Program-made: the position numbers and the translations under genes | In this document: positions 1-8,761 of the stretch, in pieces | Layout of the letters: every line of letters starts with the position of its first letter | How positions within the stretch are numbered: the first letter of the stretch is position 1 | The notes under the pieces: model-generated | Database searches by the model: none | What the model was told of the DNA's origin: nothing | Seen by the model: the letters and a program-made list of their open reading frames with translations, nothing else | NCBI GenBank assembly: GCA_023134955.1 | Contig: JAGLUC010000203.1 | Coordinates: 1 to 14,997, forward strand | Direction of reading: 5' to 3' | Source of the DNA: Methylococcales bacterium | GTDB taxonomy: Bacteria > Pseudomonadota > Gammaproteobacteria > Methylococcales > Methylomonadaceae | Length of the DNA: 14,997 nt

Positions 1-113
1 AAATGGAAACCGTCATTATTCTTGATTTTGAGGGGATGCAATGCCCCTCCAACTTTAAACAAACACACTGGCTCTCTTAGTTTTTTCAAGTGAGCCAACA
101 ATTTTTCTTTTTA

Positions 114-155
114 GCCACTCTTACTCCTTTCGAATGAGTGGCGTTCTTTTCGTCC
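114..155 (+). terminator. Possible intrinsic terminator (7-bp stem, T-rich tail)
   Basis: GCCACTC (114-120) pairs perfectly with GAGTGGC (136-142) around a 15-nt loop. The T-rich tract GTTCTTTTCGTCCTTTTT follows. The stem is moderately GC-rich and the T tract is interrupted, so it fits a rho-independent terminator for a gene ending left of the window, but it could equally be one arm of a structured leader. Confidence 0.35.
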
Positions 156-199
156 TTTTTATAAAACCGATTTTTTGCGCAGTTGCTCATTAGAACTAC

Positions 200-218
200 A
201 AGCGTGAAATTCACGCTT
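200..218 (+). other. Perfect 8-bp hairpin with 3-nt loop
   Basis: AAGCGTGA (200-207) and TCACGCTT (211-218) are exact reverse complements separated by AAT. There is no following T run, so it does not look like a terminator. It lies about 100 bases before the 59-aa gene and may be part of that gene's leader RNA or an operator. Confidence 0.45.
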
Positions 219-249
219 CTCCATATATTTCGACCAAAGGTGTAGTCCA

Positions 250-318
250 TTACCTCCCGCGCACAAGCGGCCTTACAAAAGGTCGCAATGAAGCGACCTC
301 CCAAAACAGGAGGTAAAA
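250..318 (+). promoter_or_regulatory. Candidate switch-like leader that can hide the ribosome binding site
   Basis: The Shine-Dalgarno sequence GGAGGT (309-314) ahead of the ATG at 319 can pair with ACCTCC at 296-301 (6 bp, 7-nt loop), or with TTACCTCC at 250-257 as an 8-bp helix reaching 309-316. A competing hairpin, AGGTCGC (280-286) with GCGACCT (293-299), uses the same bases 296-299, so the hairpins cannot form together. The base pairing is directly visible; a regulatory function is inference. No known riboswitch class was recognised. Confidence 0.4.
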
Positions 319-498
319 ATGAGAATGGTAACAAGATTCGAATTAGCAGCAAAACCCGAAACTGAGCTTTATGCTTTATTAAGAGAGGCTTTTAACGAAC
401 TTGCTAAAAGTGATTTTGATACACATGAACGCAGGAATGCACTAACATCAATTGAAAATATTCAAATAGAAATTGGTTTAAGGAATTTATGTACTTAA
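319..498 (+). CDS. Small 59-aa protein of unknown function
   Basis: ATG at 319 follows AGGAGGT with a 4-base spacer, an almost ideal ribosome binding site, which supports real translation despite the short length. The 59-aa product begins MRMVTRFELAAKPETELY. It is rich in charged and helix-forming residues, with segments ALLREAFNELA and HERRNALTSIENIQ, and is predicted by eye to be mostly alpha-helical. It has no signal peptide or membrane segment. It resembles small conserved ORFs found on mobile islands, but I cannot name a family. It faces convergently towards the Argonaute gene, leaving about 50 bases between their 3' ends. Its leader holds mutually exclusive hairpins over the ribosome binding site. 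Function unknown. Confidence 0.7.
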   Translation: MRMVTRFELAAKPETELYALLREAFNELAKSDFDTHERRNALTSIENIQIEIGLRNLCT

Positions 499-504
499 TT
501 TCCA

Positions 505-539
505 TTTTGGGCATTAAGCAGATATTTTATAGCCCCAAA
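505..539. terminator. Weak hairpin between convergent genes
   Basis: TTTTGGGC (505-512) can pair with GCCCCAAA (532-539), allowing one bulged base, around a 19-nt AT-rich loop. It sits between the 3' ends of the 59-aa gene and the Argonaute gene. Neither strand has a clear T run after the stem, so a bidirectional terminator is only suggested. Confidence 0.25.
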
Positions 540-549
540 TAATCGTAGG

Positions 550-1995
550 CTACATAAAATACCTAAAGTTATATTGTTCATCAATAATATTAGGGTTTTG
601 CTTCACAATTTGTGCAAATCGTGAGGAATATCCTAAGGTAACAGGCAACTTTTTGTGTAAGGTATTATTATTCCAATCCATCTTAGTTAGTCCCAGTATT
701 CCCTGACATGTATCATGCCAGCCACCCTTGCCACTAAAGCGCCTGATTAAAAGAGGAGACGGAGTTTTTTTAAGTGCAAAGTCTTTGTAAACTCCATAAT
801 TAGGGTTTTTTAAACTAATCCGTGGAACAAGGCCTTGCGTCCATAATAATGCTTCATTATCACTGATAGGTAGGTACGTCCCTCTTGTTACTGGAAAAAT
901 ATCTGCCTGCTTGTTTTTATATTTTATTCCAACAAAAGGTGTTCTCTCCACTATCTGAACAAGCTCAATCTCAGTACCATCATTAAAACTATCTAGTGCT
1001 CCTAAAATTTCATCTTGGGTAAAATGCGTGTTTTTATGTATTATTATTTTTTTTGGCGTCTTCCCAAAATTGTTTCTTTGGTATATTTGCAAACTTCTAG
1101 TTAGAACAGACTGCATTGCTTCTGTTGTAAGAAAAGGATTTTTCTGCCTATCTACAAATTGAGTTTTAGTGTCATAAGCAACGAATTCAAAACCTGTTCC
1201 ATCCGACTCAAATATTTGACTACAACAAGTGCAATACTCATTATTTTCTTTATTCGTTTTTACAGCATAACTAATACCTATATAAGCCACATCAGAAGAT
1301 AGGTTGTTTAGCTTCCAAGGTACGCCAGAAGCTTTAGCATACAAGGCCAAACTCAATCCCCACATAACATTAGCACGGCATTTTCTTTTTAAAGAACTGT
1401 CTTTTATAATCTGAAATGGTACACCTATAGGGGCGCAATAAGCTTTAAGGTAATCGTGCAGATTAAAACCCTCTTTAACAAAACATTGATCCCATTCGTC
1501 AGGTAAGAACAAGAAAAGAACATCAAAAGAGCTCCTATGTTCTTTCAATTTACCGATGGTCGAAAAAAGAGCTTCTGCCAAATTTTGGTAATCACCCTGC
1601 TGAGCATAGTCATCCAATAAGTCAGGCAGTTCAATAATACAACGATCTTTATCGGCAATAGATACAGGGGTGCGAAACACTGACTCAAACCCAGGGTATT
1701 CAGGATAATATTGTGGAGTGTCAGAAACTTTTGCTGGTTTTTTTAATTCTTTATAGATTTGGCTTAGCTTATCCCCATGGCCTTTAGCTACCATAAAAGC
1801 AATTTTCACATTGTTTAAATACCCTAATCCTGCGCTATACGGGCCATACTCTAAAAGCCCTCTAAGTGGGTGTTTGTCAGTTTTTCCATCAGCAAACAAA
1901 AGCTCCGGCTCTGGGATTTCTTTATATCCAGAAAGAGCACTTTCCTTAATAAGAGTTGCTTGTGGCACAGTAATTACGTTATCAGTATTGATCAT
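550..1995 (-). CDS. Short prokaryotic Argonaute (MID-PIWI), SPARSA subunit
   Basis: This 481-aa protein has the size and layout of short pAgos: a MID-like part (about residues 110-230) and a PIWI domain (about 235-460), with no N or PAZ domain. Family-typical stretches are YIGISYAV (238-245), a Cys-containing turn CTCCSQIF (255-262), GTGFEFVAYD (266-275) and IIIHKNTHF (317-325), followed by RGTYLPISDNEALLWTQG (371-388). The catalytic PIWI aspartates are lost: the usual D of the first strand is S242, and the usual RDG-type site reads HKNTH. It should therefore bind guide and target without cleaving. In known SPARSA systems the short pAgo forms a heterodimer with SIR2-APAZ and, after guide-directed recognition of invader DNA, triggers NAD+ loss. 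Its ATG overlaps the TAA of the SIR2-APAZ gene by one base (TAATG), implying translational coupling and equimolar production. Confidence 0.92.
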   Translation of the reverse strand: MINTDNVITVPQATLIKESALSGYKEIPEPELLFADGKTDKHPLRGLLEYGPYSAGLGYLNNVKIAFMVAKGHGDKLSQIYKELKKPAKVSDTPQYYPEYPGFESVFRTPVSIADKDRCIIELPDLLDDYAQQGDYQNLAEALFSTIGKLKEHRSSFDVLFLFLPDEWDQCFVKEGFNLHDYLKAYCAPIGVPFQIIKDSSLKRKCRANVMWGLSLALYAKASGVPWKLNNLSSDVAYIGISYAVKTNKENNEYCTCCSQIFESDGTGFEFVAYDTKTQFVDRQKNPFLTTEAMQSVLTRSLQIYQRNNFGKTPKKIIIHKNTHFTQDEILGALDSFNDGTEIELVQIVERTPFVGIKYKNKQADIFPVTRGTYLPISDNEALLWTQGLVPRISLKNPNYGVYKDFALKKTPSPLLIRRFSGKGGWHDTCQGILGLTKMDWNNNTLHKKLPVTLGYSSRFAQIVKQNPNIIDEQYNFRYFM

Positions 1996-3749
1996 TATCT
2001 CGCCCTTCTTGAATAAGCCGTACGAGTGGCTATTGTAAAACCATGTGTGTTTTCGTCACCTGTTTGCAGCTTCAACCTTACGGAGGCAGTTCCTACTGCC
2101 TTTATATCTTCAAAAATAGTTTCTATCCATGCAGAAAGCAGGCTATCCATTTTATCGTTTTTAAGTTGTTTTCGTTTTGTATTTACAAAATCCATGCACT
2201 TTTTACGGACTTTAGGTGGCGAAATCCATATATCTGGAGAGAGTATAAGTAAGTAATTTTTATTTGTTTGCCTAATGCTAAGGCCGAGAGAAAGTGACCA
2301 TATGGGTGTAATGGTTTCATTATCCCCAACATCGTTTTTGAAAGCCACTGATGGCAATTCTCCACCTAATTGCCCCATGCAAGCCTTTAACTTTTGCAGT
2401 TCTAAAGATTTGAAATGTTCTTTTGAAATTAGGATAGCATTTTTTCTACTCACAAAGTTTTTGTTTTTTGCTATCGAAACACACAGCAATTCCTCTAGCG
2501 CAGAATGTAGTGCTTTATGATTTTGTAGATCGGAAATTTGTGCAGATATATCCAAAGTTGAAATTTGAACATTTTGAGGGAAATTATTTTCAATTTCGTC
2601 TTTGCTTCCCCAAACACAGACATCTTCATCAATCCAGCAAATTAGTTCCCCCCTGCTTGCTCTTTGAGTTTTCTTAAGCTCTTTCCAATCAATTACATCA
2701 TTGCTTTTTATCGTGTAACATTTTTTAGGAAGACCTGTTATAGGCAATGCATTAAACCTAATAAAATGACCATTTTGACTTTGTGGCACCATAGAAATAG
2801 ATACTATCATTTCATTAGCTCTCTGAACCTTTATATCAAGGTCATTTTGTCTGTTTGGTAAATTACGCCATATCTGAGACATTAAAGAGTCAAAATTATC
2901 TATTTCTGCAATATATGCCGCAATGCCTTTGGATTGAGCTGCCGCAATTAACTGCTCCACTTTTGGGTTTACATTATCACCTTTTAATACAGCCCAATAA
3001 AGCCCATGTGGAAAAGCATTCGTAACATCTAGTGATTCATTAAAAAGGTCAATAATGCACTTATCCCTTCCGCTATACCCTGCAACGATAGTTCCAAATC
3101 TTGTTGAAGAGGCTGCAAAACATTGTCTTATTTCTTCATCAGCTTTTTGTAAATCTTCTTCTAAATTAAAAAGCCTCTGATATTGAAAATCACCATGAAC
3201 TTTAGCATATAAAGGAAATTCATCGTTGTTTAAGGCAGTCTTGCATGCCTTAACACCTTCTAAATGAAATGAAGCTAAATCTTTATTGCAAATATGAGCG
3301 TATGCATTTTCAATAACTTTATCAAAATTCGTTGTATATATAACTTTTGCCGTCTTGTCGAACATTAAAGCGGCCAGAACTCTATGACCTATGGATAACG
3401 ATACCTTCTCTGAAGAAAGAACCTCTGCTAAATATTTTCTTTGTGCTTCTCGATCATTTCCAAACATTAATTCAAAGTAGAATGAATACTCATCCTCATC
3501 ATATTGAGCAGGATAACCCTTTGATTCCATATATTCTTGTATTTTTCTTTTTATGGGTAAAAGCTGAATATCTTGATTTTTGATATTTTGATTTTCTTCT
3601 AAACAATAATATGTTTTTTTTAAATCCCATATTATATTATTTGCAGTGGGAAGATTAGCGCTTACAGAGGTACCAGCACCAAGAAACCAAGAATACTTAT
3701 CAAGAGAAGGAATAAGTTTTTGTATCAGCTCTGTTTGAGTAATCCTCAT
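1995..3749 (-). CDS. SIR2-APAZ effector, SPARSA subunit
   Basis: This 584-aa protein has an N-terminal SIR2-like NADase domain (about residues 10-280) and a C-terminal region that by length and partner fits the APAZ domain (about 300-584). SIR2 signatures are WFLGAGTS (21-28, nucleotide-binding loop), YTTNFD (138-143, with catalytic-type Asn141), YAKVHGD (181-187, His185) and AGYSGRD (223-229). In characterised SPARSA complexes this domain hydrolyses NAD+ once the partner Argonaute binds guide and target, causing abortive infection or plasmid-cell death. The APAZ part stands in for the missing N/PAZ region of the short Argonaute and contacts the nucleic acid. The gene begins 35 bases after the metalloprotease gene on the same strand. 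The ribosome binding site is weak, so read-through from the restriction operon is plausible. All key SIR2 residues are present and the frame is intact. Confidence 0.92.
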   Translation of the reverse strand: MRITQTELIQKLIPSLDKYSWFLGAGTSVSANLPTANNIIWDLKKTYYCLEENQNIKNQDIQLLPIKRKIQEYMESKGYPAQYDEDEYSFYFELMFGNDREAQRKYLAEVLSSEKVSLSIGHRVLAALMFDKTAKVIYTTNFDKVIENAYAHICNKDLASFHLEGVKACKTALNNDEFPLYAKVHGDFQYQRLFNLEEDLQKADEEIRQCFAASSTRFGTIVAGYSGRDKCIIDLFNESLDVTNAFPHGLYWAVLKGDNVNPKVEQLIAAAQSKGIAAYIAEIDNFDSLMSQIWRNLPNRQNDLDIKVQRANEMIVSISMVPQSQNGHFIRFNALPITGLPKKCYTIKSNDVIDWKELKKTQRASRGELICWIDEDVCVWGSKDEIENNFPQNVQISTLDISAQISDLQNHKALHSALEELLCVSIAKNKNFVSRKNAILISKEHFKSLELQKLKACMGQLGGELPSVAFKNDVGDNETITPIWSLSLGLSIRQTNKNYLLILSPDIWISPPKVRKKCMDFVNTKRKQLKNDKMDSLLSAWIETIFEDIKAVGTASVRLKLQTGDENTHGFTIATRTAYSRRAR

Positions 3750-3784
3750 TTTAGATTATTTTCCATTTCTTTTAGTTAAGTTAC

Positions 3785-4534
3785 TTAAACATCATTCAAA
3801 TAAAAATAAGCCATCCCATCCAGCCTTTCCTTAACTTTTGCCCAATGAGGCATTACTTGCTTCATTAGGCGGTAAAAGTTTTCAGAATGATTATGTTCTG
3901 CTATGTGGCAAAGCTCATGTAGCAGTACATAATCAATACACTCTCTTGGTGCTTTTACCAAATGGGGATTTAATGTTACAACCCCCTTGGGTGAACAACT
4001 TCCCCATTGCGTTTGCATGGATAACAGCCTTATTGATGGTTTTTCTTTTAGCCATAAGGCTTGTGGAACTACTTCACTTAATCGCCGCTCAAAAACATCC
4101 CTCGCCCGTAGCTTATACCAGTCTAACAGTAATGCTTTGGTTTTTTCAGGTTTAGCTGCTTTGATTTTTACTTCAAGAACACCGCGCAGTAACTTTACTT
4201 CTGGTTTAAAATCTGGCTCTTCCTTTACTTTTAAAAGATGCCTACGCCCTAGATAAAAATGGCTTTCACCACTCACATAATGTCTGGGTAGAATGTTTTC
4301 ACGCTGTGCTTCAAAATAATTTTTCTGTCTATAAATCCAACGTACTCGTTTTTTAACGGCATTTAGCACTTCATCATAAGAAGCACTCGGTGGCGCATGT
4401 GCAACCACCTGACAATCTGGATGCACTTTGATCAATACTTTCTGCTTATCCGTTTGTCTGGGTTCAATAGCAAAGTGGATTTGCTCATCGCCATATTGAA
4501 TTGACCCTACTTTTTTTACTGCCACTGCACTCAT
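3785..4534 (-). CDS. YgjP/SprT-like M48-type metallopeptidase (DUF45)
   Basis: This 249-aa protein carries a zinc-protease motif HELCHIAEHNH (206-216: His206, Glu207, His210 and a downstream His), preceded by the family segment QTQWGSCSPKGVVTLNPHL (174-192). Both are hallmarks of the YgjP/DUF45 (WLM-like) family. The N-terminal half is a basic beta-rich region with VRWIYRQKNYF. Members are often found beside type I hsdR genes, where their job is unknown. The start codon overlaps the hsdR stop as ATGA (4531-4534), showing it belongs to the hsd operon. The frame is intact and the active-site residues are present. A cytoplasmic location is likely, as there is no signal peptide. Confidence 0.88.
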   Translation of the reverse strand: MSAVAVKKVGSIQYGDEQIHFAIEPRQTDKQKVLIKVHPDCQVVAHAPPSASYDEVLNAVKKRVRWIYRQKNYFEAQRENILPRHYVSGESHFYLGRRHLLKVKEEPDFKPEVKLLRGVLEVKIKAAKPEKTKALLLDWYKLRARDVFERRLSEVVPQALWLKEKPSIRLLSMQTQWGSCSPKGVVTLNPHLVKAPRECIDYVLLHELCHIAEHNHSENFYRLMKQVMPHWAKVKERLDGMAYFYLNDV

Positions 4535-7083
4535 GGGTGATTAATCCCTTCCCGCACGATCTGAACCAGCCTTTCAATCATCGCTTTTGCCTGATCCATC
4601 CCAGTCCCTACTTTCTTGCACTCTGCAAAAATCATAGGCAATAAGTTTTTACGGATTTCAGCTTCTATATTTTGAGGATTGATTGAATGCTCTGCTATCG
4701 CATTGGTAATGATTTCATCCACCTTAAAAGACAGGTCAACCCATCTATCTGACAACTCATTATCAAGAGCAAGATTGTCCCCAATCGTCATTTTTAAAAC
4801 ACCGAAATAAGCCTGTGCATGTTTATTCTCGCTGAATTTATCAGGCAAACCATCTACTTCACGTTTTTCAACCTTTTCCTCAAACTCACTAAAAAGCATA
4901 TATTGTTTTAACGGATGATCAAATAACGCTTCTGCTTCTTCTATGACTTGCTTTAATAGCTTAGAAAATACTTCCTGTGCATAAGGGTCGTCACGTAAAC
5001 TCTGTTCTATCATTCGAGTAATACGGGTTTTGATAATATCCGTTTCATTTCTGGTTTTATCTTCTGACCAGTCTTTGGGATCAGTTTTTTTACCCATTTT
5101 ACCAACTTCATAAGCACCTTCTGGCTCTCTAACCTCAACTCCCACTACATGCTTATCCATCAGCTTTTTAATTTTCGCTTCATATTCGTCATAATCGACG
5201 GTTTCACCGGCATCTGTCTTGGCAAGCTGGCGAAGAGAAGAAAACTGCTTCACTGTTTCTTTGTAATGCTTCCTATCTTCTTCACTAAAGCTTTTATCTT
5301 CAAAAAAACTGGCTGATTGCAGGGCGACTTTTAAACAATTAGCAAAGTCAGATAAACGATCATAAAAATCTTCTCTAATTTTTAGATTTGCATCGAGCAT
5401 TTCTCCATGCATCTCCTGCATTTTAGGAATAATCACCTGCCGAAGCTGCTCTATATCAGCTTTATTTTTAACATTTTTAAAGATTGCCCATACGTTTTTA
5501 TATAGCATCGGAAGCTTTTTATATTCCGTGCTCATTTGCTGATAAAGCCCTTCAATATCATTAATATCAAAACCACCTTGAGTACGATTAGCCAAATCTT
5601 GATATTTAGCAATGGTAGTATCCAGCTCGGCTAAAATACCGCGATAATCAATTAACAAGCCAAACTTTTTCTTTTCATGCAGGCGGTTAACCCGTGCAAT
5701 AGCTTGAATAAGGTTATGCTCCTTTAAAGGCTTATCAATATAAAGTACGGTATTTTGTGGCTCATCAAACCCCGTCAAAAGCTTATCAACCACAATCAGT
5801 ATTTTAAGCTCATTATCATTTTCAAAGCGATCAACAATATTCTTGGTATAAGCTTTCCCATCTTCAGAACCCACATTGTCTTTCCACCATTTTGCTACTT
5901 CTGGAATACTATTTTCATCAACATCGATATTGCCTTCTCTGGTATCAGGTGCAGACATCACAATGGCAGATTCAAACAAACCCAGCTCATCCATAAACTG
6001 CTTATATTGAATAGCAGACAACTTACTATCACAAGCAAGCTGTCCTTTAAGCCCGTCATCAATATTCTTGTCAAAATGATTGGCAATATCATAAGCAATC
6101 AAACGAATACGATCTTCCGACTGATATAAATGCCCCTTTTTAGCGAATTTCTTTTTCAGATCACTTTTCTGTTCATCCGTTAGCCCTTCAGTAATTCGGT
6201 CAAACCAGCTATCAATAGCTCGTGAATTAATATCAAGATCAGGAATGCGCTCTTCATAAAGCAATGGCGTAACGGTTTTATCTTTTACAGCCTGCTGCAT
6301 GGTATAAGCATGAACGATAGAGCCAAATTTATTCGTGGTTTTATCATCCTTTATCAGCGGCGTGCCGGTAAATGCTACGAAAGAGGCATTCGGCAGTGCT
6401 TGGCGCATACGAATATAATTCTCTCCGCCTTGCGAGCGATGCCCTTCATCAACCAGCACGATAATGTCAGCGCTTGGGTTATGGCACTCCAGCATTTTGG
6501 CGGCAATGGCAAATTTATTGATAATGGAAAATATAATGCGTTCCTTACCCTTGGAAATTTGCTCTGCCAAGCGTCTGCCCGATGTTGCAATCGCCGCTTC
6601 TTTATCCTTTTTACTGGCAAGCTCACCGCCAGAGCTAAAGGTTTTACTAAGCTGACCTTCCAGATCCACCCGATCTGTTACCAACACAATGCGACATTGT
6701 TTTAAAGATTCATGCAGGATTAATGCTTTTGACAAGAAAACCATGGTGAATGATTTACCAGAACCTGTGGTATGCCAAATAACACCACCTTCACGTCCAC
6801 CGTTTTTATCCTTGGTATTGATACGTTCAATCAAACGCTTAATGCCAAAAAACTGCTGATAACGCGCCGCCACTTTACCTGCCTTTTTATCAAACAATAC
6901 AAAAAAGCGTGTCATTTCCAATAGTCGCGTTGGTGAAAGTAAACTGATCAATAATCTGTCTTGATCAGTCACCGCTAAATCACCACCAGCAATTAAGTTT
7001 TCGTACCACACAGCGTCTTGCTTTACCCGATGAGAAAACAAACCCTGTTTTACCTCATCACTTAACATTTCCTGATTACCCAC
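4531..7083 (-). pseudogene. hsdR: hsdR 3' part: type I restriction helicase/translocase fragment
   Basis: This 850-codon open frame is the motor and C-terminal part of a type I restriction subunit. It contains Walker A HTTGSGKS (104-111), the DEGH box (212-215), AFTGTPL and the helicase motif QAIARVNRLHE, followed by the helical domain that contacts the methylase. The nuclease domain is not here: it lies in the separate frame 7196-7996, upstream of the inserted element 7071-7246. The only start available is a GTG (7083-7081) inside the element's terminal repeat, without a recognisable ribosome binding site, so independent translation is doubtful. Excising the element with one copy of the 8-bp duplication joins the two parts exactly in frame (SLKNK-MLSDEVKQ). 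Without the nuclease domain no DNA cleavage is expected. Its TGA overlaps the ATG of the metalloprotease gene. Confidence 0.88.
7063..7070. repeat. 8-bp target-site duplication, left copy
   Basis: TAACATTT, identical to 7247-7254 on the other side of the 176-bp insertion. On the coding strand both copies fall in hsdR codons containing ATG TTA, which shows how one copy was the original sequence. Confidence 0.88.
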
Positions 7084-7246
7084 ATGCTTCAGCCATTTTA
7101 GCAGAGAGATTGTAACTAATTGAAAAAACAGTCATTAGTTGATATAGATAAATTCGATTTAAACTATCACCCTCAATTAGCTTAATAACCAATCATTATG
7201 TTACGCATAGCCCACTTAAAGTGGCTGAGGCTTGTGGGTAATCAGG
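7071..7246. mobile_element. MITE-like insertion (176 bp) in hsdR
   Basis: The left end (7071-7095) starts CCTGATTACCCACA. The right end (7222-7246) is its inverted copy, ending TGTGGGTAATCAGG; the 25-bp terminal repeats differ at two positions. Both sides are flanked by the identical 8-bp sequence TAACATTT (7063-7070 and 7247-7254), a target-site duplication. The interior is AT-rich, has no transposase frame, and holds smaller inverted repeats (AACTAAT 7113-7119 with ATTAGTT 7134-7140; CCACT with AGTGG near 7212-7223). The element brings in the stop codon at 7196 that ends the 5' hsdR frame. This is a non-autonomous element that must have been moved by a transposase elsewhere; the parent IS family is not identified, though 8-bp duplications limit the candidates. 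Confidence 0.9.
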
Positions 7247-7996
7247 TAACATTTTATTTTTAAGGCTAAAAAACTTACCTTCGACAATATCTTCCTCACG
7301 CCAAGGTGCCCAAAACTTGGACGGAGTCCCTTGTGTGCCATAACGACCATCTGCGCCATTAATAGAAAGCAGCAATTGCGTATAAGCAAATAAATGTGGA
7401 ATTTCATCATTACGCTGATTACGGATATTTTGCGAAACACCTTCTTCAATCGTCGGTGCTTTTTTGGTATGGCCATCAGGGCGCTTTGCCTCAATTACAG
7501 CCAAAGGCAAACCATTTACAAAGCAAACAATATCGGGTCTACGCGATTCAACCGCATTGGTTCTTAATACGCTCAATTCTTCGGTAAAAAGAAAGCTGTT
7601 ATTGTCGGTATTCCCCCAATCAATAATTTGCATAGTTGGGTTGATTTTCTTACCATCAATAAATTCTCTAACCGATAGTCCATAGAGTAAATGATTATAG
7701 ATTTTCTCATTAGCAACGCCCAAGCCTTCATTTAAGGCGGGCGAGCATAGCTCTGTAATCACATTATCAATGGCATTTTCAGAAAAAGTCCGCTCTTTAC
7801 CTGCATAAGTAAAGCGGCGTTTACTTAACTCTTCACGCAATACATTGCGCAAAACCACTTCGCAGGTCTTACCGCCTCTTGCAGATAAAGCTTGTTCAGG
7901 TGATAAAAATGTCCAGCCTAGATTATGCAGTAATGTTAAAGTGGGTATTTTTGCACTGTATTCTTCTTGGAATTTAGGTAAATTCTCCTGCATCAT
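7196..7996 (-). pseudogene. hsdR: hsdR 5' part: type I restriction nuclease domain
   Basis: This frame has 266 codons, of which about the first 252 are HsdR sequence; the last residues (PDYPQASATLSGLCVT) are encoded by the inserted element. It holds the N-terminal PD-(D/E)XK nuclease of type I restriction subunits, with RRPDIVCF (Asp155) and LAVIEAKRPDG (Glu169, Lys171). The start ATG at 7996 is preceded by a good ribosome binding site, AAGGAG, and a second ATG follows directly. Twelve bases separate it from the upstream DUF6933-like gene. As it stands the product would be a nuclease domain without the helicase motor, so type I restriction should be abolished, because ATP-driven translocation is needed for cleavage. 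Confidence 0.88.
7247..7254. repeat. 8-bp target-site duplication, right copy
   Basis: TAACATTT directly abuts the outer end of the right terminal inverted repeat and matches 7063-7070 exactly. Confidence 0.88.
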
Positions 7997-8008
7997 CTAA
8001 CTCCTTTT

Positions 8009-8761
8009 TTACTTATTTTTTCGTAATGCATAATCCGCTAAAGAGACCACATTATCTGGCTTTGTCTGCTTTACAGTATTCAAATCATAAGGGTTCAGAA
8101 AATCGCCTGCTACTGCCCCCTCATATTTAAACTCACTCAACCCTTTAGCAAAACGAAACAAGCCATCATTAATAAACCGTGGCACCGGATAAAATTTCAC
8201 TTTCTTACCTGAACTCGCTGGTGCACGCTTAAACATACTATTAATATGGTGAGCAAGATCAAATACTAAATCATCATCTAACTCATTCTTACCTTGATCA
8301 TTAAGTGTTTGTTTAACCCATTGCTCAGCATCAGCCACATGCCCATTAATACTTAAATCTGTATTACGATACCAGCAGATATCATTCAGTCCTTGATAAA
8401 ATTGATCCACAACCTGTTGCTCACACTCCCAGCCGACAGCACCATTATCAGCCATTAATTCAAATAACGAATAAATCCATTGAAAACAAAGTGCCTGCTG
8501 TAGCTCATCTTGCTTCGGTGCATAATCAAAAGGCAATAACATAGTAAAGCGGCTATACGACTCAACCGCTATCACAGTATATTTACCGCTTTGGTATGCA
8601 TTTTCCACCACATGACACTGCCATGACAGAGTTACCGTATCAGTCAATAAAGGCTGAGTACCAATCCGCTTACCATCTGAGCTGGGAATACGGGGCAAAT
8701 CCAATTTCAGCCATTTATTAAGTGCATTGGTTGCAGAAAAAATAACGTTAGTAGCGCCCAT
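8009..8761 (-). CDS. DUF6933-like protein of unknown function
   Basis: This 250-aa soluble protein contains no membrane segment. The N-terminal part (ATNALNKWLKLDLP, then TLSWQCHVVENAYQSGKY and IAVESYSRFTMLLP, about residues 10-78) resembles the DUF6933 pattern of a short helix followed by beta strands, but I assign this only tentatively. The C-terminal third ends in a basic tail with VKFYPVPRFINDGLFRFAKG. The start overlaps the 3' end of the DUF559 gene by 14 bases and is preceded by AAGGGGG. It lies between that gene and hsdR in the type I operon, so a role linked to restriction or defence is suggested by position only. No catalytic motif was recognised. Confidence 0.7.
   Translation of the reverse strand: MGATNVIFSATNALNKWLKLDLPRIPSSDGKRIGTQPLLTDTVTLSWQCHVVENAYQSGKYTVIAVESYSRFTMLLPFDYAPKQDELQQALCFQWIYSLFELMADNGAVGWECEQQVVDQFYQGLNDICWYRNTDLSINGHVADAEQWVKQTLNDQGKNELDDDLVFDLAHHINSMFKRAPASSGKKVKFYPVPRFINDGLFRFAKGLSEFKYEGAVAGDFLNPYDLNTVKQTKPDNVVSLADYALRKNK

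Larger units (their letters stand above)
1..318. other. Gene-free leader region with several hairpins
   Basis: I see no credible coding sequence here; the open frame on the minus strand (86-352) has no family resemblance and overlaps the structured region. The stretch holds a series of inverted repeats: GAGGGG at 30-35 with CCCCTC at 44-49; GGCTC at 70-74 with GAGCC at 92-96; GCCACTC at 114-120 with GAGTGGC at 136-142; AAGCGTGA at 200-207 with TCACGCTT at 211-218; and AGGTCGC at 280-286 with GCGACCT at 293-299. The spacing between hairpins is T-rich. The density of hairpins just before a small gene with a strong ribosome binding site suggests an untranslated leader or small RNA; that reading is inference. 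Confidence 0.5.

Noticed and set aside
255..262. Novel zinc site in the Argonaute (residue positions 255-262, CTCCSQIF)
   Set aside because: The Cys-rich turn seems to be a normal feature of this short-Argonaute subgroup and there is no second Cys/His pair nearby.
86..352. 88-codon minus-strand open frame
   Set aside because: It overlaps the hairpin region and the start of the well-supported 59-aa gene and has no family pattern.
5755..6705. Plus-strand frames of 124 and 131 codons
   Set aside because: They are antisense to conserved hsdR helicase sequence and show no protein family features.
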